Notes under the pieces: model-generated | Told to the model about the DNA's origin: nothing | Seen by the model: the letters and a program-made list of their open reading frames with translations, nothing else | Database searches by the model: none | Shown here: positions 57,652 through 64,000 of the stretch, one piece after another | How the letters are laid out: the number at the start of each line of letters is the position of its first letter | How positions within the stretch are numbered: position 1 is the first letter of the stretch | Translations under genes and position numbers: made by a program | Source of the DNA: Micromonospora sp. Llam0 | GTDB taxonomy: Bacteria > Actinomycetota > Actinomycetes > Mycobacteriales > Micromonosporaceae | Assembly (NCBI RefSeq): GCF_003751085.1 | Contig: NZ_RJJY01000001.1 | Location: 1,426,001 to 1,490,000 of the forward strand | Reading direction: 5' to 3' | DNA: 64,000 nt

Positions 57652-58242
57652 GTGACCGTCCAGCCCATCCGACTCTTCGGCGACCCGGTGCTGCGCACTG
57701 CGGCCGAGCCCGTGGTCGACTTCGACGCCGAGCTGCGCCGGCTCGTCGCCGATCTGACCGACAGCATGACCGATCAGAACGGTGCCGGCCTCGCCGCGCC
57801 GCAGCTCGGCGTCGGGCTGCGGGTCTTCACGTTCCACGTCGACGACCTGCTGGGCCACCTGGTCAACCCGGTGCTGGACTTCCCCGACGAGGAGGAACAG
57901 GACGGCCCGGAAGGCTGCCTGTCCATCCCGGGGCTCTACTTCGACACCAGACGTCGACAGAACGTCGTCGCGAAGGGCTTCAACGAGTACGGCGACCCGA
58001 TGCAGATCGTCGGCAGCGGTCTGCTGGCCCGCTGCGTCCAGCACGAGACGGACCACCTCGACGGGGTGCTGTTCCTGGACCGGCTCGACGCCGCCACCCG
58101 CAAGGAGGCGATGAAGGCCATCCGCGAAGCCGACTGGTACGACGCCGCCGCACCGCCGACGGTGAAGGTCAGTCCGCACCGCTCACCCGGTGGTCTGTTC
58201 CGCCCGGGTGCGGCGACCAGCCCGTTCGGTCTGGGCGGGTGA
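57652..58242 (+). CDS. def: Peptide deformylase
   Basis: Def removes the N-formyl group from new proteins using a metal ion. The 196-aa enzyme has the three motifs of the family: [20 protein letters not shown] (metal Cys) and [12 protein letters not shown] (two metal His and catalytic Glu). The GTG start has AAGGAG eleven bases upstream. The C-terminal 30 residues are a nonconserved tail. Its TGA overlaps the GTG of fmt, so the deformylase and formyltransferase genes are coupled. Confidence 0.96.
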   Translation: MTVQPIRLFGDPVLRTAAEPVVDFDAELRRLVADLTDSMTDQNGAGLAAPQLGVGLRVFTFHVDDLLGHLVNPVLDFPDEEEQDGPEGCLSIPGLYFDTRRRQNVVAKGFNEYGDPMQIVGSGLLARCVQHETDHLDGVLFLDRLDAATRKEAMKAIREADWYDAAAPPTVKVSPHRSPGGLFRPGAATSPFGLGG

Positions 58243-59174
58243 CGGCGATGCGACTCGTCTTCGCCGGTACTCCGGCGGTCGCCGTCCCCGCGCTGGACGC
58301 GATCGCCGCCAGCGGCCACGACCTCGTCGCGGTGGTCACCCGGCCGGACGCCCCCGCCGGGCGGGGCCGTCGGCTGGTCCGCTCCGCGGCCGGTGCCTGG
58401 GCCGACGAGCGGGGGATCGAGGTGCTGACCCCGCAGCGCCCGCGGGAGCCGGAGTTCCTCAGCAGGCTGACCGAGCTGGCCCCGGACTGCGTGCCGGTCG
58501 TCGCCTACGGTGCGCTGGTCCCGCCGACCGCGCTGGCCATCCCCGCCCACGGCTGGATCAACCTGCACTTTTCCCTGCTGCCGGCCTGGCGCGGGGCGGC
58601 TCCGGTGCAGCACGCGGTGCTGCACGGCGACGAGGTGACCGGCGCGAGCGTGTTCCAGCTGGAGGAGGGTCTGGACACCGGCCCGGTGTTCGGTACGGTG
58701 ACCGACCAGGTCGGCCAGACGGACACCGCCGGTGACCTGCTGCAGCGGCTGGCGTCCAGCGGCGCGCAGCTGCTGGTCGCGGTGCTCGACGGGATCGCCG
58801 CCGGCACCGCCAGGGCGGTGCCGCAGCCCGGCGACGGGGTGTCCCTGGCCCCGAAGCTGACCGTCGACGACGTCCGGGTGCGGTGGACCGATCCGGCGTT
58901 CGCGGTGGACCGGCGGGTGCGGGCCGGCACCCCGGCACCGGGCGCCTGGACCACGTTCCGCGACGAGCGGGTCAAACTCGGGCCGGTCCGGCCGGTGCCG
59001 GACGGCCCGCAGCTGAAGCCGGGGGAGGTGCTGGCCGAACGTAACCGCCTGCTGGTCGGCACGGCCACTGTGCCGGTCGCGCTCGGCGAGGTCCGGGCCG
59101 CCGGCAAGAAGGCCATGTCGGCGGCGGACTGGGCGCGCGGCGCCCGCGTCACCACCGGCGAGTTCTTCGGGTGA
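58239..59174 (+). CDS. fmt: Methionyl-tRNA formyltransferase
   Basis: Fmt formylates initiator Met-tRNA with 10-formyltetrahydrofolate. The 311-aa enzyme has the Rossmann start [16 protein letters not shown], the catalytic-loop motif [40 protein letters not shown] and the C-terminal tRNA-binding barrel. GTG at 58239 overlaps the def stop; ATG at 58248 would give the same domain. The TGA stop lies in the first of two 53-bp repeats. Confidence 0.96.
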   Translation: MTAMRLVFAGTPAVAVPALDAIAASGHDLVAVVTRPDAPAGRGRRLVRSAAGAWADERGIEVLTPQRPREPEFLSRLTELAPDCVPVVAYGALVPPTALAIPAHGWINLHFSLLPAWRGAAPVQHAVLHGDEVTGASVFQLEEGLDTGPVFGTVTDQVGQTDTAGDLLQRLASSGAQLLVAVLDGIAAGTARAVPQPGDGVSLAPKLTVDDVRVRWTDPAFAVDRRVRAGTPAPGAWTTFRDERVKLGPVRPVPDGPQLKPGEVLAERNRLLVGTATVPVALGEVRAAGKKAMSAADWARGARVTTGEFFG

Positions 59175-59288
59175 GCGCGAGGAGTGAGCGAGCGCAGCGA
59201 GTGAGCCCCGCAGTCGTGAGCGGAGGGCGGTCATGGTGAGCGCGAGGAGCGAACGAGTGCAGCGAGTGAGCCCTGCGGTCGCGAGCGG
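59171..59288 (+). repeat. Pair of 53-bp repeats at the fmt/rsmB junction
   Basis: Copy 1 (59171-59223) and copy 2 (59236-59288) both begin GTGAGCGCGAGGAG and are about 87% identical. Copy 1 contains the fmt stop; copy 2 encodes rsmB residues 2-18. The same opening motif (GTGAGCGCGAGG) follows pyrD at 10216, overlapping the pyrD stop. Confidence 0.88.
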
Positions 59289-60699
59289 CCGGGGCGACCG
59301 GGGGCAGCGTGGTCGTCGTCGGCGGGCGGACCCGGCGCGGGACGCGGCGTACGAGGCGGTCGCGGCGGTGTACCGCGACGACGCCTACGCCAATCTGGTG
59401 TTGCCGACGATCCTGCGGGACCGGGAGGTGCGGGGCCGTGACGCCGCTTTCGCCACCGAATTGACCTACGGCACGCTGCGGCTGGTCGGCACCCTGGATC
59501 TGATCATCGCCCGGGCGGCCGGGCGGGAGGTGGACCGGATCGACCCACCGGCCCGTGACGCGCTGCGGCTGGGCGCGTACCAGCTGCTGCGTACCCGGGT
59601 TCCGGCGCACGCCGCGGTGTCGGCCACGGTGGACCTGGTGCACGACGTGGCGCCGGGGGCGGTCGGGTTCGCCAACGCCGTACTGCGGGAGATCGCCACC
59701 CGGGACCTGGACGACTGGCTGGCCGAGCTGGCACCGGACGAGCACGCCGACCCGGTCGGTCACCTGGCGGCGACCTACCACCATCCGCCGTGGATCGTCC
59801 GGGCGTTCGCGGAGGCGCTCGGTGAGGACCCGGGTGACGGCCTGGCCGAGACGACCCGGCTGCTGATCGAGGACAACGAGCCGCCACCGGTGCACCTGTG
59901 CGCCCGACCGGGCCGGGTCGACGCGGTCGAGCTGGCGGATTCCACCGGCGGGGCGCCGGGCGCGTTCTCGCCGTACGCCGTCTATCTGCCGGGCGGGGCG
60001 CCGGGTGAGGTGCCGGCGGTCCGCCAGGGCCGGGCGCACGTGCAGGATGAAGGCTCGCAGCTGGTGGCGGCGGTGTTGGCCGCCGCCGAGGTGTCCGGTT
60101 CGGACCGGCGGTGGCTGGACCTGTGTGCCGGTCCGGGTGGTAAGGCGGCGCTGCTCGGCGCGCTGGCCGCCGGTCGCGGCGCCGAGGTGACCGCGGTGGA
60201 GGTGGCCGAGCACCGGGCCCGGCTGGTGGAGCAGGCGGTACGCGGGCTGCCGGTGGCGGTGCAGGTCGCCGACGGTCGTCGGGTGGGCGCCGGGACGGAC
60301 CTGCCCGAGGCGTCGTTCGACCGGGTGCTGGTGGACGCGCCGTGCACCGGGCTCGGTTCGCTGCGTCGCCGTCCCGAGTCGCGCTGGCGGCGTCAGCCGT
60401 CGGACCTGCCGCCGCTGACCCGGTTGCAGCGCGAGCTGCTCGCCGCCGGGCTGCGGACGGTCCGGCCGGGCGGCGTGGTGGCCTACGTGACGTGTTCGCC
60501 GCACCGGGTGGAGACGCACGTGTCGGTGACCGAGGCTGCGCGCAGGTCCGGCGTACCGGTGGATTTCGTCGACGCCCGGCCGTTGCTGCCGGCGGGTATG
60601 CCGGGGCTCGGCGCCGGGCCGTCGGTGCAGCTGTGGCCGCACCGGCACGGCACCGACGCGATGTTCGTGGCGTTGCTGCGTCGGGTCGGTCAGCTCTGA
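59233..60699 (+). CDS. rsmB: 16S rRNA (cytosine-967-C5) methyltransferase
   Basis: RsmB methylates C967 of 16S rRNA. The protein has an N-terminal NusB-like domain (AAYEAVAAVYRDDAYANLVLP, FATELTYGTLRLVGTLD) and a SAM-dependent methyltransferase domain with LDLCAGPGGKAALLGALAAG, the motif IV cysteine in VDAPCTGLGSLRRRPE and the catalytic cysteine in YVTCSPHRVE. The ATG at 59233 gives 488 aa, but the first 30 or so residues are repeat-derived and low complexity; the true start could be further in, near DPARDAAYEA. The stop overlaps the convergent next gene by ten bases. Confidence 0.93.
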   Translation: MVSARSERVQRVSPAVASGRGDRGQRGRRRRADPARDAAYEAVAAVYRDDAYANLVLPTILRDREVRGRDAAFATELTYGTLRLVGTLDLIIARAAGREVDRIDPPARDALRLGAYQLLRTRVPAHAAVSATVDLVHDVAPGAVGFANAVLREIATRDLDDWLAELAPDEHADPVGHLAATYHHPPWIVRAFAEALGEDPGDGLAETTRLLIEDNEPPPVHLCARPGRVDAVELADSTGGAPGAFSPYAVYLPGGAPGEVPAVRQGRAHVQDEGSQLVAAVLAAAEVSGSDRRWLDLCAGPGGKAALLGALAAGRGAEVTAVEVAEHRARLVEQAVRGLPVAVQVADGRRVGAGTDLPEASFDRVLVDAPCTGLGSLRRRPESRWRRQPSDLPPLTRLQRELLAAGLRTVRPGGVVAYVTCSPHRVETHVSVTEAARRSGVPVDFVDARPLLPAGMPGLGAGPSVQLWPHRHGTDAMFVALLRRVGQL

Positions 60700-61598
60700 C
60701 GGACCGGCAGGGCGTCGGTGCCGCCGTCGCGTACCGATCGGGTCAGCGGTGGTTCGTCACGCCAGAGCAGGCAGCGTACGGCGAGGTTGCCGTCGTCCCA
60801 CTCGTCCTTGAACGGGTAGTCGTAGATGGTGCCGAAGCGGTGTCGAAGGTCGTCGTTGACGGGTAGGTCGGCGTAGTCGGCGACCACCCGGCGGCACCGC
60901 TGGTGTACCTGGTCGGCGTTCGCGGCGAAGTCCTCGTAGAGCAGGTCGGCTTCCAGGTAAAGGCCGGCGAATTCGCTCTGGTGCGGCTCGGTGCAGGCGA
61001 CTGGTGCGAGGACTCCGACGTCGCCGGCGGCGTTGGCGCTCGGGTTGAAGCAGCCCCAGCGCAGCGGGCTCGGCCGGTCGAGGGCGCCGGCGAGGCTGCC
61101 GGTGCGGGCGACGAAGGTGCGGTCCTGCATGCTGACCACCTCGCCGACGTCGCACCGGTACCAGCGGGCGCCGCCGTTCCAGGCCGTCGTGGACGGGACG
61201 ACGACTTCGAGCCGGAGTCGGCCGGCCTGCCAGTCGTCGCCGAGGAACTCGCGGACCCGCTGGTCGCAGTCGGTGCGGGCGGCCCGCCGGCTGGACGAGC
61301 CGAGGGCGGGGGAGTGGTCCGGTACGCCGTACACCCCGGTGAAGATCCCGACGAAGACCGTTTCCACCTCGTGAGATTGTCCGCAGTCGACGGGTGTGTA
61401 CTCGGTGCCCTGGCCGACGGTGCCGGCGGCGACCGGATGGCACTCGCCGGCCCGTGGGACGAACACTTTCGGTGTGGCGATCCCCACCCAGTCGTTGGTC
61501 AGGTCGCCATCTCCGATGTCGGACCGGACGGCGGGCGCGCATCCCGCCGCTGCCGTCAGAACCGCGACCGCCAGAACCAGCCTTATCCACCACCGCAT
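60690..61598 (-). CDS. Septum-formation family lipoprotein
   Basis: A 302-aa lipoprotein. The signal peptide (WWIRLVLAVAVLTAAAGC) ends in a lipobox with the modified cysteine at residue 19. The mature part has repeated motifs typical of the actinobacterial septum-formation domain: GECHPVAAG, VDCGQSHEVETVFVG, DCDQRVREFLG, WYRCDVGEV and ACTEPHQSEFAGLY, with paired cysteines in each half. The family is named for effects on septation, but the mechanism is not known. It is a single gene, convergent with rsmB. Confidence 0.8.
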   Translation of the reverse strand: MRWWIRLVLAVAVLTAAAGCAPAVRSDIGDGDLTNDWVGIATPKVFVPRAGECHPVAAGTVGQGTEYTPVDCGQSHEVETVFVGIFTGVYGVPDHSPALGSSSRRAARTDCDQRVREFLGDDWQAGRLRLEVVVPSTTAWNGGARWYRCDVGEVVSMQDRTFVARTGSLAGALDRPSPLRWGCFNPSANAAGDVGVLAPVACTEPHQSEFAGLYLEADLLYEDFAANADQVHQRCRRVVADYADLPVNDDLRHRFGTIYDYPFKDEWDDGNLAVRCLLWRDEPPLTRSVRDGGTDALPVRQS

Positions 61599-61757
61599 GT
61601 CGTACGCCCTCCCCGTGGTTGGAAGATCGTAGACAGCTAAGTGTACTTCATGTAGTCAAACGACTCTCTACAGTAACTATGACCTGCCGATTCAACGAAC
61701 TGCGGCCCGATGCTCCACGATGGAGCAGCGGGCCGCAGCCGGACAACTAGTGGCGGA

Positions 61758-62807
61758 TCAGGCGGGCTGGACGAACGTGATGCTCTGCGGACCGTTGGTA
61801 CGAATCGGTTCGCCGGTGGCGCTGCTGAAGTCGGTGCCGCCATGCCACCGGTGCTCGCCGCTGCAGACACAGTGGATTTTCACCTGCTGGCGCGGCAGGA
61901 CCATGAGCGACGCCCCGGTCGACCCGTCGGCAAGCTCGACGATCCCCACCGGGTCCTTCGTGCTGACGTTGAGCAGCTCCAGCTGGCCCGGACCCTGCGG
62001 TGGGTCGGCGATCTCGATGCTCACCGAGGTCCCGGCCTCCAACTGGTACGCGTACGGCGGGGCGTTGACGTCCGCCGCGACCAGGTCGGCGCGCAGCCGA
62101 TTACCGACGTGGCCGCTCCACTGGTACGGGTAGCCGTCCGCCTTGAACAGCAGCGGCCACTCGTACGGCCCCAGCCAGTCGATGACGAACGCGCCCTCGT
62201 CGTCGACCGGCGAGTAGCGCGGATCCCGCGAACCGTCGGCGACCGGCGCCACGATGCCGACCGTCCCGTTCACCAGGGTCTCGTCATCGGCGCCCTGCAC
62301 GGTGCCGACGATCACCGAGCGCTGGTCCAGGCGGATCGTCGGCCCGGGCCGCACCTCGTCGGCGGAGAAGGTGAACCACCGTGCGTTCTTCTGGGTGCCG
62401 GTTCCACCGTCCTGGCTGACCCACTGGGCACCGTACTGGCTACCCGAGTCGGGCAGCGCGAACAGATTGTAGGAACCCGGCCCGGGAACCGAGACATTCA
62501 CCCGGCCCCGCGCGTCGCTGCGGGTCGGACAGACGTCGGAAAAGCTGAATGTGAATACCGGAACGGCGAATACGCAGATGTCGGCCACCGGCTCGCCGGT
62601 GACCGCGTCCACCACGTCGGTGCGGATACCCGGTCCGTCGAAGGTGGTCGTCGCGTACGCCTGCGGTGCGATCGTGGCACCGCCCAGCAGGGCCGCCGCG
62701 ACCACCGAACCGAGTATGATCCTCCGTTTCCGGTTGCCGACCGAGCGCGGTTCGACGGCGCGGTGGGCCCCGCCTCTGCCGCCTGTGGAAAATTGAATGA
62801 TCCTCAA
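61758..62807 (-). CDS. Secreted protein with carboxypeptidase-regulatory-like repeats
   Basis: A 349-aa secreted protein. A signal peptide follows a charged lead (KRRIILGSVVAAALLGGATI, cleavage near AYATTT). The mature part is beta-rich: GIRTDVVDAVTGEPVADICVFA with GRVNVSVPGPGSYNLFAL matches the regulatory-like domain often found in actinomycete surface proteins, and a second such block starts near SVIVGTVQGADDETLVNG. Four cysteines are present (CVF, VCP, HCVC). The apparent TTG start at 62807 is uncertain. Function unknown; adhesion or cell-wall association is possible. Confidence 0.65.
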   Translation of the reverse strand: MRIIQFSTGGRGGAHRAVEPRSVGNRKRRIILGSVVAAALLGGATIAPQAYATTTFDGPGIRTDVVDAVTGEPVADICVFAVPVFTFSFSDVCPTRSDARGRVNVSVPGPGSYNLFALPDSGSQYGAQWVSQDGGTGTQKNARWFTFSADEVRPGPTIRLDQRSVIVGTVQGADDETLVNGTVGIVAPVADGSRDPRYSPVDDEGAFVIDWLGPYEWPLLFKADGYPYQWSGHVGNRLRADLVAADVNAPPYAYQLEAGTSVSIEIADPPQGPGQLELLNVSTKDPVGIVELADGSTGASLMVLPRQQVKIHCVCSGEHRWHGGTDFSSATGEPIRTNGPQSITFVQPA

Positions 62808-63174
62808 CGAGGTTGCCCCTTTCGCATTTCACTGAACTGCTAGGTGCCAGATGAGTTTGTAGCACGTAAGGCAGCGTGAAGTCGGCTACGGAGGGCTGGT
62901 TTCTGTGGTGTTTCGTCTCCACTGGATGGGTGATTTTCCGAAAGTCGGTGAAATCGGAACGGAAAATGAGGGTGAAACGCATTCAGGCGGTTGACCGGAC
63001 GGGGCGTCGCCGCGGCGTCACCGGCCGGACCCGGCCCGCCCGCCGCCGGTAACGACCGCGTGACGGCCCGTCGGAGATCGTCGACCGCAGCACGGACCGG
63101 CCGCACGACCTCCGCGACACCCGGTCGTCACCCGGCCCGCCAACCAGTGTCGCGTGAGCCGTCAGGGAGCCCAC
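62808..63174. other. Gene-free interval, divergent promoters
   Basis: About 370 bp between the secreted protein gene (leftward) and the monooxygenase gene (rightward). No gene or clear RNA is seen. The part 62830-62980 is less GC-rich than its surroundings, as promoters here often are. Confidence 0.45.
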
Positions 63175-64000
63175 ATGATCAGGACGATGCTGCGGATCCG
63201 AGCCCGTGGTGGATCCGAGAAGACGGTCGAAGCCGCGTGGCGAGCCGCTGCCGACCGGGTCGCCGGTAGCGCCGGCAACCGTCTGTGGCAGTTGCTCGTC
63301 GCCGCCGACGATCCGTCGACCTACGTGATGGTCGCCGAGTGGACCGACGAGGCAGCCCGGCACCACTACGAGAACGGGCCGGTCGCCGCGTACCTGGCCG
63401 GTGTGGTCGAAGCCGCCTGCGAGCCGGTGACCCCCGACAGCTACCGGGTGATGGGCAGCCGGCCGGACCCGGACTCGCTGATGTACGTGGACGTGACGGT
63501 CGACGTACCGGCAGACCGGGTCGCCGAGTTCCAGCGCGGCCACGCCGAGGTCGTCGCCCGGATGGCCGCGGTACCCGGCTACCTGGGGGAGGAACTGCTG
63601 CGCGAACCCGGATCAGCGGTGCACCACATCTTCGCGCAGTGGCGCGGTGCGGAGCTGTTCCGCCGCTGGATCGACGACCCCGACCACGAGCGGGCCGAAG
63701 CGGGACCGATCGCCGAGTTCCTGGTCGGCATCCGGCCACGGGTGTTCCGCGCATTCGACCCGGACCCGCGACCCGTCCAGCCGGTCGCGAGCCGACCCGC
63801 CGCCCGGCACACCACCACGGACGTGCTGGTGGTCGGCGCCGGACCGACCGGGCTGACCACGGCGATCGAACTGGCCCGCCGGGGCGTCGACTGCCAGGTG
63901 ATCGACAAACTGACCAGCCCGCCGGACCAGGCCGACAAGGCGATCGGGGTGCACTGCCGCACCATGGAGATCTGGGCCGACCAGGGCGTCGACCGAGCGG
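63175..64000 (+). CDS. ABM-ABM-FAD monooxygenase fusion, 5' part
   Basis: The frame is open from ATG 63175 (AGGGAG upstream) to the window end, 275 codons. Two ferredoxin-like antibiotic-biosynthesis-monooxygenase (ABM) domains come first (about residues 1-95 and 100-190; the second has VPGYLGEELLREPGSAVHHIFAQW). They are followed by a FAD-dependent aromatic hydroxylase domain with the dinucleotide motif VLVVGAGPTGLTTAIELARRG (about 219-239). ABM domains oxidise polyketide quinones, and this FAD family hydroxylates aromatic polyketides, so a combined tailoring enzyme is likely. The C-terminal part lies beyond the window. Confidence 0.85.
   Translation, partial: MIRTMLRIRARGGSEKTVEAAWRAAADRVAGSAGNRLWQLLVAADDPSTYVMVAEWTDEAARHHYENGPVAAYLAGVVEAACEPVTPDSYRVMGSRPDPDSLMYVDVTVDVPADRVAEFQRGHAEVVARMAAVPGYLGEELLREPGSAVHHIFAQWRGAELFRRWIDDPDHERAEAGPIAEFLVGIRPRVFRAFDPDPRPVQPVASRPAARHTTTDVLVVGAGPTGLTTAIELARRGVDCQVIDKLTSPPDQADKAIGVHCRTMEIWADQGVDRA

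Overview
The window is high-GC DNA from a filamentous actinomycete. Family Micromonosporaceae is an inference from BldD with its c-di-GMP motif, an actinobacterial integration host factor, GTG-rich gene starts, helicase-defective PriA, DUF5753/DUF397 and DUF2637 genes, and overall gene order. No rRNA, tRNA or CRISPR array is supported.

Region 1 (1-19741) is chromosomal backbone: the 3' end of efp, nusB, then bldD facing them across a shared terminator, then the pyrimidine operon pyrR-pyrB-pyrC-carA-carB-pyrD-(bioA)-pyrF with a PyrR-binding loop in its leader. A 1030-bp IS982-like element separates it from mihF-gmk-rpoZ-coaBC-metK-priA. A second, almost identical, inverted copy sits exactly at the priA stop codon.

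Region 2 (19742-57651) is about 38 kb of accessory DNA between priA and def. It holds several layers of insertion. An older layer carries a 2H phosphoesterase, a secreted lectin, an XRE/NB-ARC/TPR regulator gene and two secreted arabinofuranosidases (GH43-CBM42 and GH51). A 24.5-kb serine-integrase element (26509-51020) split the regulator gene exactly at the Gly-Lys-Thr codons of its Walker A motif; a 9-bp core (GGTCTTGCC) remains at both ends. An IS200/IS605 element (tnpA plus tnpB) interrupted the GH51 gene cleanly and in phase. A third transposase element lies beside the 3' end of the regulator gene.

Cargo of the 24.5-kb element: an operon of a secreted four-cysteine protein plus an ABC transporter; a replication-relaxation protein beside iteron-like repeats and dyads; two pentapeptide-repeat proteins; and a candidate RiPP locus. 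That locus runs from a 57-aa precursor peptide too short to stand out as a gene, through a hairpin, a radical SAM-SPASM maturase with a PqqD-like N-terminus, a second radical SAM enzyme and a NodU/TobZ-type carbamoyltransferase, with a divergent XRE-TPR regulator. The right part holds DUF5753/DUF397 regulators (one duplicated as an 895-bp inverted repeat), small HPxWC proteins and a DUF2637 membrane protein. No FtsK-like transfer protein or RepSA-type initiator is seen, so the element looks integrative but not self-transmissible.

Region 3 (57652-64000) returns to backbone: def-fmt-rsmB, with a pair of 53-bp repeats at the fmt/rsmB junction, a septum-formation lipoprotein, a secreted protein, and the start of an ABM-ABM-FAD monooxygenase fusion that runs off the window and may mark a secondary-metabolism locus.
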